Below the pieces are notes generated by a model that worked only from the letters and a program-made list of their open reading frames with translations, was not told the DNA's origin and ran no database searches. Source: a bacterium (GTDB taxonomy: Bacteria > Bacteroidota > Ignavibacteria > Kapaibacteriales > UBA2268). From it: a DNA stretch of 41,869 bases. Where the stretch lies: assembly GCA_030431515.1 (NCBI GenBank), contig JAUIIX010000025.1, positions 1 to 41,869 on the forward strand, in the 5' to 3' direction. Made by a program: the position numbers and the translations under genes. Numbering within the stretch: the first letter of the stretch is position 1; every line of letters starts with the position of its first letter. Positions 8,655 through 16,415 of this stretch are shown here, one piece after another.

Positions 8655-9425
8655 TTATATAAATTTAGAAAAATGACTAAGAGAAATACCTGCTGCTACA
8701 GAAACGTTCAAAGATTCGGTATTACCTTTCCCTGAAATAATAAATTTATCACTAATAATTTCTTGAACACCTTTAGAAATACCATGAGATTCATTACCAA
8801 AAACTAAAACAAATTTACCTTTTGATTTTATAGATTCAAGGTCTTTCTTCCCATCTAAAGAAGCACCATAAATAGGCATATTTGGGAAATAATCTTTCAA
8901 TCCTTGTGGCAAATCTTCAAAATACTGAATTGGCATTTTAAAAATAGCACCCATAGATGAGCGAACAGCTTTAGGATTATAATGATCAGAGCTATCATTG
9001 CCAAGTACAATTTGCTTGAATCCAAACCATTCAGCAGTTCTAATAATTGTTCCCAAATTTCCTGGGTCATTAATTCCATCTAAAACAATAGTAGTTTCAT
9101 TTGGTTTAATATCTGTGTGTCTTTTATTTATAATCGACACTAAGCCCTCTGGCGATTTCATGGTTGACATTTGGTCAAATTGGTGCTTAGGAGCATTATA
9201 AATCGGCGTCCCTATTTCAGCAAATTTATCAACAATATCAAGCACTTCTAAAGAAGGAGAATCTCTTACTACAAGCAGTTCGGTAGTATATTCAGAATTA
9301 TAAGCTTCATTACAAAGTTTAGTACCTTCGGCAATAAATAAATGATGTTGGTCTCTATTCTGTTTTTGATTTAGTGACCTAATTAATTTTCTTAGTTTTT
9401 GAGTAATTGTTATAGCGTAGTGCAT
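8655..9425 (-). CDS. SpoU/TrmH-family RNA 2'-O-ribose methyltransferase
   Basis: SAM-dependent methyltransferase acting on the ribose of a tRNA or rRNA nucleotide. The 256 residues carry an N-terminal substrate-binding domain (about 1-95) and a SPOUT catalytic domain. All three motifs are present: LDGINDPGNLGTIIRTAEWF (motif 1, about residues 106-125, with the conserved Asn and Arg), FVLVFGNESHGIS (motif 2) and SLNVSVAAGISLSHF (motif 3, at the C-terminal knot). It resembles RlmB/YsgA-type enzymes, but the target nucleotide cannot be told from sequence. It is the first gene of the operon with rnr. The start at 9425 gives MHYAITITQKLRKL; no strong ribosome binding site is seen. Confidence 0.9.
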   Translation of the reverse strand: MHYAITITQKLRKLIRSLNQKQNRDQHHLFIAEGTKLCNEAYNSEYTTELLVVRDSPSLEVLDIVDKFAEIGTPIYNAPKHQFDQMSTMKSPEGLVSIINKRHTDIKPNETTIVLDGINDPGNLGTIIRTAEWFGFKQIVLGNDSSDHYNPKAVRSSMGAIFKMPIQYFEDLPQGLKDYFPNMPIYGASLDGKKDLESIKSKGKFVLVFGNESHGISKGVQEIISDKFIISGKGNTESLNVSVAAGISLSHFSKFI

Positions 9426-9697
9426 AATTTTCTTTAATATGTTCTGAATTATAAAAATTCAATTTATAAAATTAATGAATAATTTGTGATTATAAAAATA
9501 TATACGAAAAAAAAACAAAATAGTTTCAATGCTAACTAATATAATTACATTAAATATATCAATTTAGTTGAAAATGAAAATATTTATTGTTGATGTACGG
9601 TTTTCTAAATGATTGCGATATATGTTTCTGATGGATTATGTTTTTTATCCAATCACTCCTAACTACAGATTAGCTGAAGAAAGATTCTAAGTAGATA

Positions 9698-9812
9698 AAT
9701 AAAGAACTAAGGTCAGTATTAGTTTGCTAATATCTGGGAGATTCTTCGGCTACGCCTCAGAATGACGTAGAGTTTTTTATGGTTTCATCGCTTCGCTTTG
9801 AAAGACCAGAGA
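9698..9812 (+). repeat. Dispersed intergenic repeat, copy E
   Basis: Contains AAAGAACTAAGGTCAG, then ATCTGGGAGATTCTTCGG, a first hairpin at about 9739-9765 identical in sequence to that of copy A, the linker GTAGAGTTTTTTATG, and a slightly decayed second hairpin. It sits in the spacer 9426-10045, where I otherwise find no gene, only AT-rich DNA and a short unexplained, slightly GC-richer stretch at about 9815-9945. Confidence 0.8.
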
Positions 9813-10045
9813 AAAAGAGAACCCCATCCTAAAACCTTTCCCGGTGAAAAAGAGTTTGATAACATAAGAGTTATGTTCTTTGCTTGGCTGCAGCGTAGTC
9901 TAATAACTATAGAAAAAAGAATCAACCAAAGACCCACAAGATCGGAGATGTTGAATATGAGGTTTTAACAGAGAATAATAATTCTGATTCAGTTTTTAAA
10001 ATATTGAAAATATATATTCGTTTCCAAACAGAAATGAAGGATAAA

Positions 10046-10249
10046 ATGGAAAACAAAATAAAATCAAAAATTATAAGCAAGATTCAAAATCTAAAAGATG
10101 ATATAGTCTTATATGAAATAGATACTTTGTTAAAAATACCTAAAAAAATGTCATTCAAAGAATACAAGTTAAAAATCAGTAATGCTGAAAAAGATATATT
10201 GGCAAATAATCTTTACACATCTGAGGAAATTGCTAATTTAATTTTATGA
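10046..10249 (+). CDS. Antitoxin of a RelE/ParE-type toxin-antitoxin pair
   Basis: A 67-residue protein with alternating Lys and Glu, MENKIKSKIISKIQN..., ending YTSEEIANLIL. This is the usual look of Bacteroidota antitoxins paired with RelE/ParE toxins: an N-terminal helical region and a C-terminal segment that would wrap the toxin. The start at 10046 is chosen because AAGGA at 10037-10041 precedes it by 4 bases; upstream ATGs lack such a site. Its stop overlaps the ATG of the toxin frame in ATGA, the normal coupling of such operons. The antitoxin is intact while the toxin is broken. Confidence 0.7.
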   Translation: MENKIKSKIISKIQNLKDDIVLYEIDTLLKIPKKMSFKEYKLKISNAEKDILANNLYTSEEIANLIL

Positions 10250-10551
10250 AGTACATTGTATCTTTGACAAAATCTGCCAAAACTGATATTGAAGAAATAT
10301 TAGATTAATATTTAGGTAATGAAAATTATTATATTGCTAAGAACTTATTAAGTAAGATATTAAAATCAGTAGCTTTATTAGAAAATAATCCTAAATTAGG
10401 TAAAGTTGAGCCATTATTAATTGGCGAATATAGGTTTATCCAATCTGGATTATATAAAATTGTTTATAAAATCAAAAATGAAAATATTTATATTATAGCA
10501 ATTTTTGATAATAGAAGAAATCCTGATAGTTTACATATATTACATGAATAA
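10246..10551 (+). pseudogene. ParE/RelE-family toxin with an in-frame stop codon
   Basis: The frame reads MKYIVSLTKSAKTDIEEILD, then TAA at 10306-10308, then YLGNENYYIAKNLLSKI and on to the end at 10551, 101 codons in all. The parts on both sides of the stop fit a RelE/ParE toxin: an N-terminal strand and helix, LLENNPKLGKVEP, EYRFIQSGLYKIVYKI and the C-terminal IIAIFDNRRNPDSLHILHE. These toxins are ribosome-dependent mRNA endonucleases or gyrase inhibitors. The only defect is one nonsense codon (codon 21), so inactivation looks recent. A sequencing error is possible and cannot be ruled out from the sequence alone. Confidence 0.8.
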
Positions 10552-10649
10552 ACTAACTCATTAAAATAAATAAGTACTCCAATTCTACAAATATTGCACA
10601 TATCCGATGTGATTATGTATATAGACTTACATTTTTAATTAAATCGAAC

Positions 10650-11423
10650 TCAATCCCTCAAAATCTTAATCTTCAATAAATCATTTATTTCTTTGTATTT
10701 TAGTTTAATACTTATTTGTCCATAAGCGTAAGCTGCTATTTCGTATGGATTCCAAAGCAATGTAATACCGTCGTTTTCTATTAAAAAGTTTTCAGTTAAT
10801 TCAAATTTATCTTCTGGAAATTGAAAGCCCGATGAGTTGATTTTAGCACCTTGTGGAACTTTATAAACTGTTCTAAATTTATTTTCTGCAACGATAAATA
10901 ATGAATCTACATTTGTAACAACATCTTTTAATTTCAGTCGTTTATTAGAATTTATATCATAGTTGAAATTCTTTGTATTGTAAGTTCCATGTGCACCACC
11001 AGTGAAAGAATTTTTATTCACTTGAATTGCTAAAATATGAAATATCATTTTAGATTGAAATGATTCATCATATATAAAATCATGAGGAGTAGCTTCAGGG
11101 TCAAACTTTTTTAAATCTTCTTCATTCTTTTTAAATTCATTGATAAAATTAAAGCATTTTTCGCCCATTATTTCATATAATTCTTTATCTTTTATATCTT
11201 TTTTCTTATTTGTTATCTCCAAATCAAAATATATTTGTTCTTCCAAATCTTTATTTATATTTTGAAAAATTGGATAATTAACTGAATAGTATGACGCTTT
11301 AGGGTTGCTCTCATCAACACTATATTTGTAAGATATTTTTCCAATTTTTAAAGCATCTTTAGAAATTAAAAATAATGGTAAAGTTAGCATAATTAACGAA
11401 ATAAAAAACTTATTTTTTAGCAT
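10650..11423 (-). CDS. DUF3298/DUF4163 (RsiV-like) exported protein
   Basis: A 257-residue protein beginning MLKNKFFISLIMLTLPLFLISKD, a signal peptide. The mature part carries the features of the DUF4163/DUF3298 pair seen in the periplasmic part of RsiV and PdaC: YYSVNYPIFQN near the start, SFTGGAHGTYN in the middle, a 'RLKLKDVV' segment, and WNPYEIAAYAYGQISIKL near the end. The role is not known; related domains bind lysozyme or cell-wall ligands. The start at 11423 is chosen over an upstream ATG because GGGGA precedes it by 4 bases; it overlaps the end of the 85-residue gene upstream by 14 bases. Confidence 0.8.
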   Translation of the reverse strand: MLKNKFFISLIMLTLPLFLISKDALKIGKISYKYSVDESNPKASYYSVNYPIFQNINKDLEEQIYFDLEITNKKKDIKDKELYEIMGEKCFNFINEFKKNEEDLKKFDPEATPHDFIYDESFQSKMIFHILAIQVNKNSFTGGAHGTYNTKNFNYDINSNKRLKLKDVVTNVDSLFIVAENKFRTVYKVPQGAKINSSGFQFPEDKFELTENFLIENDGITLLWNPYEIAAYAYGQISIKLKYKEINDLLKIKILRD

Positions 11424-11667
11424 CAAATCCCCACTCTTCATGTTTAATAAATGTATCAATAAACTCGCTGCTTTTTTCAGGAGTTGTGTTTTTTATTACT
11501 TTGTTAAAATGTAATAATTTGAATTTTAACGATTTATTATCGTTAATATTTTTTAAATAATATTTACGAATATCAATTAAAGTTTTATTGACTAATTCAG
11601 TTTTCTCTTTTTCTTTAACTGGATCTTTTTCAATAATTCTTTGTTTAAAAATTACCTTTTTTTTCAT
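11410..11667 (-). CDS. Small hypothetical protein downstream of acs
   Basis: An 85-residue, Lys- and Glu-rich, apparently soluble protein (MKKKVIFKQRIIEKD... to EEWGFDAKK) with predicted helices and no signal peptide. It starts 16 bases after acs ends and overlaps the next gene by 14 bases, so it belongs to the acs transcript. I do not recognise it. Confidence 0.6.
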   Translation of the reverse strand: MKKKVIFKQRIIEKDPVKEKEKTELVNKTLIDIRKYYLKNINDNKSLKFKLLHFNKVIKNTTPEKSSEFIDTFIKHEEWGFDAKK

Positions 11668-11683
11668 TTAAATTAATTAATAA

Positions 11684-13567
11684 TTAGTCTTCTAAAGTTG
11701 ACAAATTGCCTGGGTCTTGACCAAGTGCTTGTGCTTTTAAAACCCTTCTCATAATTTTACCAGAACGAGTTTTAGGTAACTTATCGACAATTTCTATTTT
11801 TTCTGGAACTGCAATTGGTCCAACTTCGTGCCTAATATGTAATTTTAATTTGTCAGGTAATTCATCTGCATTAGTAACTCCTGATTTCAGAATAACAAAG
11901 CAATGAATTGCATTCCCTTTTAATTCGTGTGGTAATCCTATTGCCGCAGCTTCGGCAACGTCAGGATAGCTAACCAATGCACTTTCAATTTCGGCAGTAC
12001 CAAGACGATAGCCAGACACTTTAATTACATCATCTACTCTACCAATAACCCAGTAATAACCATCGGAATCTCTTCTTGCAGAATCTCCAGTCATATACAT
12101 TCCTGGGTATTTTTGCCAATATTGTTCTACATACCTTTCATCATTACCATAGATTGTACGCATCATCGAAGGCCAAGGATTTTTAATAACTAGAAATCCT
12201 TCTTCATTATCTGCAACTGAATTTCCTTCTTCGTCAAGAATATCCATTTCAATACCTGGGAAGGGTTTGGTTCCAGAGCCAGGTTTCAAAGGCATACAAG
12301 GCATAGGAGTAATCATAAACATACCTGTTTCTGTTTGCCACCAAGTATCCATAATCGGACATTTACCGTCACCTATCACTTCATTATACCATCTCCACGC
12401 TTCAGGGTTTATCGGCTCACCTACACTTCCTAATAGACGTAAAGAAGATAAGTCATGACGCTTTGCCCATGCATCACCAAATCTCATCAAGCCCCTAATT
12501 GCTGTTGGAGCTGTATATAAAATATTAACCCCATATTTCTCAACTATTTCCCACCATCTATCAGGGAATGGAAAATTAGGAGCACCTTCATAAATTATTG
12601 AAGTAGTACCATTTAATAATGGGCCATACACAATATAACTATGTCCTGTAATCCAACCTGGATCGGCAGCACACCAATATCTATCTTCATCTTTAATATC
12701 AAAAACATATTTTAAACTTGCATAAACACCAACCATATAACCGCCATGCGTATGCAAAATTGCTTTTGGTTTGCCAGTAGTTCCACTTGTATATAAAATA
12801 AAAAGTGGGTCTTCAGCATCAGTTTGTTCTGCCTTGCAATGAATACTTGCTATTGGTAATTGCATTAACTCGTGATACCACATATCTCTACCTGCAAGCA
12901 TATTTACTTCTTGCCCTGTTCTTTTCACACAGATAACATGTTGAACTACTCCACTTCTATCTACTGCTCCATCTGTAATATCTTTTAAATTAACTAATTT
13001 ACCTCTTTGGTAAGCTCCGTCGCAAGTTATAACAACTTTACTTACACTATCTTCGATTCTTTCGTGAAGAGACTCGGTGCTAAAGCCACCATAAACAACT
13101 GAATGCACTGCACCAATTCTTGCACAAGCTAGCATTGCAATCACGAGTTCAGGAACTCTTCCCATATAAATTGTTACAATATCACCCTTTTGCACATTCA
13201 TTGACTTCAATACATTAGAGAATTTACAAACTTCGTTATAAAGTTCATTGTAAGAAATTGACCGAGTGCTTCCGTCTTCTCCTTCCCAAATATAAGCAAG
13301 TTTATTTCTACGATAAGAATTTTTATGAACATCTAAGCAATTATAAGTAATATTAGTCTTTGCATTTACAAAGAATTGATAAAATGGAGCATTAGATTCA
13401 TCTAAAAATTTATCCCATTTTTTAAACCAATGTAATTCTTCTGCCATCGAAGTCCAAAACTTTTCTGGATTTTCTGAAGCAAACTTATTTAATTTGTTCC
13501 AATCTTTTATATGTGCATTATTAACTACTTCTTCACTTGGATTGTAAAAATTGCCATCAAAATTCAT
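11684..13567 (-). CDS. acs: Acetyl-CoA synthetase (AMP-forming)
   Basis: Activates acetate to acetyl-CoA through an acetyl-adenylate; cytoplasmic. With the start at 13567 (AAGG then TTTATT before the ATG) the protein has 627 residues, near the usual length. A start 30 bases further upstream is possible but lacks a ribosome site. It has the N-terminal ACS domain, the P-loop-like YTSGTTGKPKA (about residue 260), the acetate-pocket region WWQTETGMFM, TGDSARRDSDGYYWVIGRVDD at the hinge, and PKTRSGKIMRRVLK (about residues 600-612), whose Lys is catalytic and is the usual acetylation target. It heads a three-gene transcript and is divergent from the PspC-like gene. Confidence 0.95.
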   Translation of the reverse strand: MNFDGNFYNPSEEVVNNAHIKDWNKLNKFASENPEKFWTSMAEELHWFKKWDKFLDESNAPFYQFFVNAKTNITYNCLDVHKNSYRRNKLAYIWEGEDGSTRSISYNELYNEVCKFSNVLKSMNVQKGDIVTIYMGRVPELVIAMLACARIGAVHSVVYGGFSTESLHERIEDSVSKVVITCDGAYQRGKLVNLKDITDGAVDRSGVVQHVICVKRTGQEVNMLAGRDMWYHELMQLPIASIHCKAEQTDAEDPLFILYTSGTTGKPKAILHTHGGYMVGVYASLKYVFDIKDEDRYWCAADPGWITGHSYIVYGPLLNGTTSIIYEGAPNFPFPDRWWEIVEKYGVNILYTAPTAIRGLMRFGDAWAKRHDLSSLRLLGSVGEPINPEAWRWYNEVIGDGKCPIMDTWWQTETGMFMITPMPCMPLKPGSGTKPFPGIEMDILDEEGNSVADNEEGFLVIKNPWPSMMRTIYGNDERYVEQYWQKYPGMYMTGDSARRDSDGYYWVIGRVDDVIKVSGYRLGTAEIESALVSYPDVAEAAAIGLPHELKGNAIHCFVILKSGVTNADELPDKLKLHIRHEVGPIAVPEKIEIVDKLPKTRSGKIMRRVLKAQALGQDPGNLSTLED

Positions 13568-13756
13568 AATAAACCTTATCATTTTTTCTACATTCAAAAC
13601 TCAAATTAAGCATTTTATTTTGAATTTGCAATATTGAAAGTTCATTAAATTATTTTTAAATTTAGTAAAAATCTTAGTATTTAATTGCAACTATTATTTT
13701 TTTATTTCGTTAGTTATTTATAATCAATTATTAATAATATATTTAAGGTGAATAAA

Positions 13757-14209
13757 ATGGCAAAGAAATTATATAGATCACAACATCAGAAAGTTATTGG
13801 TGGTGTTTGTGGGGGTATTGCCGAATATTTTGAATTAGACCCCGTTTTAGTCAGAATATTATTAGTTGTTTCTATTTTTGCTTTTGGTACAGGATTTTTA
13901 GCTTACTTAATTGCAATGATTATAATACCTAAAAGACCATTAATGTATCAAGAAGCACAATCTATGAATACTGAGTTTGAACAAAGTCAAGAATCAGAAA
14001 ATTATCAAGAATTTGGTCAACAAAATGAAGAAATTGACTCTGGTAAAACTAAGAAGTTTTTTGCTTATACTTTAATAGTAATCGGAAGTATAATATTATT
14101 AGAAGATATAATAGATATTTTAAATTTTGAATATTTAATTCCCTCATTACTAATTATTGCTGGTGTATTTTTATTATTTAATGGGAAAAATAAAGATGAA
14201 AGAAACTAA
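13757..14209 (+). CDS. PspC-domain membrane protein
   Basis: A 150-residue inner-membrane protein. The PspC domain covers residues 1-60: KLYRSQHQKVIGGVCGGIAEYF, then a hydrophobic helix. A Glu/Gln-rich linker (about 68-96) follows, then two further hydrophobic segments resembling the LiaI/DUF5668 region. The start at 13757 is preferred to a GTG at 13748 because AAGGTG lies 6 bases before it. PspC domains take part in envelope-stress responses in other bacteria; the partner here is unknown. It overlaps the next gene. Confidence 0.87.
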   Translation: MAKKLYRSQHQKVIGGVCGGIAEYFELDPVLVRILLVVSIFAFGTGFLAYLIAMIIIPKRPLMYQEAQSMNTEFEQSQESENYQEFGQQNEEIDSGKTKKFFAYTLIVIGSIILLEDIIDILNFEYLIPSLLIIAGVFLLFNGKNKDERN

Positions 14210-14447
14210 TTACTTTTTTGCCTTATTATTTATCTCAAGTGGTACGCTTTTACTTCTAAACTCATTAGATATTTTCTATTATGATTTTAGTGCTATCAGA
14301 GATTATTGGGCGGTTTCTTTTATATTCTTTGGACTTTCTATTATTATAGAAAATGTTCTTTTGAAAAAAGTATTAATGTCTTTACTTGGAATATTTATTA
14401 GTCTAATTGCTTTTTCTTTTTATAGTTTAGCTGTATTCAAATTTTAG
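14196..14447 (+). CDS. LiaI/LiaF-like small membrane protein
   Basis: An 83-residue protein, almost entirely hydrophobic, with three or four membrane segments (FALLFISSGTLLLLN, WAVSFIFFGLSIIIE, VLMSLLGIFISLIAFSFYSLA). The start ATG at 14196 overlaps the end of the PspC gene by 14 bases; longer starts in the same frame exist. It resembles the membrane part of LiaF/DUF5668 proteins and the C-terminal half of its neighbour, so the two probably act together in the envelope. Its 3' end overlaps the convergent lipoprotein gene by 21 bases. Confidence 0.7.
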   Translation: MKETNYFFALLFISSGTLLLLNSLDIFYYDFSAIRDYWAVSFIFFGLSIIIENVLLKKVLMSLLGIFISLIAFSFYSLAVFKF

Positions 14448-15041
14448 AATATTATCTTCAATTATACAAATATCTAATTTCTTGTTTTGTTTAATTTCAA
14501 AACTACTTTCTTTTAGAAGCCCGTTAATTGTATAAGTCAAAGTATAAAATCCTTCATTAAGTAAATGAAGGTTTGATATTTCTCTCGAGTTAATATCAAA
14601 AGATTCTAAGGTGTTAGTGTTAAATAGTTTTATTGAAGTATTTGAACTTGTCAGATTCCATAATCTGAAATTATTATCTTTTAATTTTGAAGCATATTTT
14701 AATTGTAGTGAAGTATTAAAATCGTAAATAAATGCAATGTAGTTTTCTTTAGATTCTAATTCTACTGAATTTACTAATAATATTTCGCTGTTTTTTCTAA
14801 CATTTATTATTGAATTACCACTAATATATTTCTTTGCTTCATTTTCAAAAATATTGTAGTTTTTATCTTCAATAAATATATCATTTGAATAGACTTTTAA
14901 TGTTTTATGTTTTGCAGATAAGTTCACAAGGTTGATACTTGAATTTTGCTCAGGAATATTCTCTTTTGCGGTATCAACTTCATTGACACATTCGCACGAA
15001 ATAATTAATAAACTTAATATTAGAATTGAGATAAATTTCAT
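14427..15041 (-). CDS. Predicted lipoprotein of unknown function
   Basis: A 204-residue protein with signal MKFISILILSLLIISC (lipid-anchored Cys16). The mature part is beta-rich and the end (LLNEGFYTLTYTINGLLKESSFEIKQ) has the cadence of a T9SS-like or Ig-like strand pair, but it continues for ~18 residues and is not a typical sorting domain. A promoter-like TACTTTTG reads on the minus strand at 15077-15070. It is convergent with the LiaI-like gene. Confidence 0.72.
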   Translation of the reverse strand: MKFISILILSLLIISCECVNEVDTAKENIPEQNSSINLVNLSAKHKTLKVYSNDIFIEDKNYNIFENEAKKYISGNSIINVRKNSEILLVNSVELESKENYIAFIYDFNTSLQLKYASKLKDNNFRLWNLTSSNTSIKLFNTNTLESFDINSREISNLHLLNEGFYTLTYTINGLLKESSFEIKQNKKLDICIIEDNILKFEYS

Positions 15042-15089
15042 TTTATTATATTTGAATTTGTTTTTTTAACAAAAGTATAAACTATTAAG

Positions 15090-15524
15090 ATGAAAAAATA
15101 TTTTTTATTTGAGCCAGAAACTGATATAAATAAACATTGGGAATACCTTTTAAACATTATAATTGACCAAGCTGATTTCGTAGAATTTAACATTTTATGG
15201 CACGATTGGATGATGCAAAAGGAGTTTATCCTACTAAAAAAGTTCAAAGTGGAAGAATTTGAGAACAGAAAAAAGATATTTATGTCTAATAAATCAGTTC
15301 GTTATAAACTGACTCCAGAAGTCAGAGAATATGTGCTAAGTAAGAAATTCACTGACTGGCAACATCATTTTGTAGAAGACCCATCTTTCCTAAGAAAAGG
15401 AAAAGAATTTATTGCTTGCCGTTCCAACAAAGGTAGAATTTGCCTCTTACTTTCCGAACCCGAAAGACTATTCCTTATCGAGCAGGGCTTAGATATTTGG
15501 TTTGAGTTAGAGAGTAAGTATTGA
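15090..15524 (+). CDS. Hypothetical protein whose 3' end is repeated as cassette boundary
   Basis: A 144-residue soluble protein rich in Trp, Phe and charged residues (MKKYFLFEPETDINKHWEY... to FELESKY). There is no signal peptide or membrane segment, and I do not recognise it. Its last ~73 bases (from 15452) recur almost unchanged at 18850 and 21504, where they are fragments without the rest of the gene. It thus marks the left edge of the cassette array. It is divergent from the lipoprotein at 15041, with 48 bases between the starts. Confidence 0.7.
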   Translation: MKKYFLFEPETDINKHWEYLLNIIIDQADFVEFNILWHDWMMQKEFILLKKFKVEEFENRKKIFMSNKSVRYKLTPEVREYVLSKKFTDWQHHFVEDPSFLRKGKEFIACRSNKGRICLLLSEPERLFLIEQGLDIWFELESKY

Positions 15525-15832
15525 AGAACTTAGAAAATCTTATCAAAAAATAAAAATTATTTGGAATTGTCAAATATTAAATATAGTTTGCAATTAGTAG
15601 TTTTGCAAAAATAAAAAAATAGATTCACAAAAAGACAATTTTAGGAAGTTGGGTAATATTTGCTCAACATATTTTAATATTTAATTTGAGGTGTTTTATG
15701 TTTCAAAACGTTAAGGGTAATTATACTCTTCCAAAATCGCCTAACTCTATTACGGGGGGGGGGTCTTACGCTCTTTTATTCCAGCAATTGTGATTGCATT
15801 GTCAATATTTTTTGCAACTAATGTAGTGGCAA
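15452..15832 (+). repeat. Cassette boundary and leader, copy 1
   Basis: Holds the last 73 bases of the gene at 15090, a ~170-base non-coding leader and the first codons of protein A. It is almost the same as 18850-19222: one difference in the first 76 bases, a diverged patch around 15530-15595, then near identity through the start codon, the G run and the signal peptide. A possible promoter lies within it (TAGTTTTG at about 15599-15606, no good -33 match). Similarity stops after the signal peptide. Confidence 0.9.
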
Positions 15833-16356
15833 CTGCATCTTGCTCTTGTCCATCAGGTTTCACACCAAAAAGTTTTCAATATACTTTAGCAACTACAAGC
15901 TGTGAGATTACGATAAATTATTGTACAAATTGTTCTCCTACTGGGCATACTTCAGTTTATTTATGTGATATAGTTGTTCCCTATGGGAATTGTACTGGCA
16001 TAACAGTTGATGCTGCTTTCTGGCAAGAGATTAAGGAAGCTACACTTATTGAGAATATGGAAGATTGTAACTTAGGTATGCCTCCATGTCCTGGTAGAAT
16101 TCAAATGGATTTTTATAAAGGAGATTGTAAAAGGTTAGTTTATGATGACTATTATGAAACTATTACTATTGAAGATTGTGATGAAGAAGGTGGTACTTGT
16201 GTAAATTATTATTCAATATGCTGGGATCCAATTACACAAGATTGGGATTTTGATTTTTATGATTATGATGTTACAGATCCGGGAGAATGTGGTCCAGCAT
16301 TACCTAAACTAGATGAAGAAGACAGATTCTTACTATGCTTTACTACATGCAACTAA
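15698..16356 (+). CDS. Secreted Cys-rich protein A1, out of frame at a poly-G run (phase OFF)
   Basis: ATG at 15698 follows GAGGTG by 4 bases and opens MFQNVKGNYTLPKSPNSITG. A run of ten G (15754-15763) comes next, and in this frame a stop follows at 15791 after 31 codons. In another frame the DNA after the run encodes LRSFIPAIVIALSIFFATNV, an excellent signal peptide, leading into a 180-residue mature domain with many Cys (CSCPSG..., YCTNCSP, CFTTCN) that ends at 16356. With 11 or 8 G the two parts join; 11 G gives 219 residues. The mature domain is a distant relative of A2 but has no T9SS sorting domain. It is probably exported to the periplasm or beyond. Function unknown. A consensus-length error in the run is possible, but the run itself is conserved in both cassettes. 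Confidence 0.8.
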
Positions 16357-16415
16357 TTATAAAGTGAGTATAAATAATTTATGCTAACTTTTTTTCATTT
16401 TAATCGGAGACAATC

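Noticed and set aside
8897-9201. ORFs opposite or inside the methyltransferase gene and similar shadows elsewhere
   Set aside because: They overlap well-supported genes in other frames and show no protein features.
13568-13597. Longer acs start at 13597
   Set aside because: The extra ten residues include the AAGGTTTATT ribosome site read as codons; homologous proteins do not need them.
15790-16356. A1 starting at an in-frame GTG (15790)
   Set aside because: This start falls in the middle of the signal peptide and has no ribosome site. The upstream ATG with GAGGTG and the same layout in the second cassette give a better model, with a frame change at the G run.
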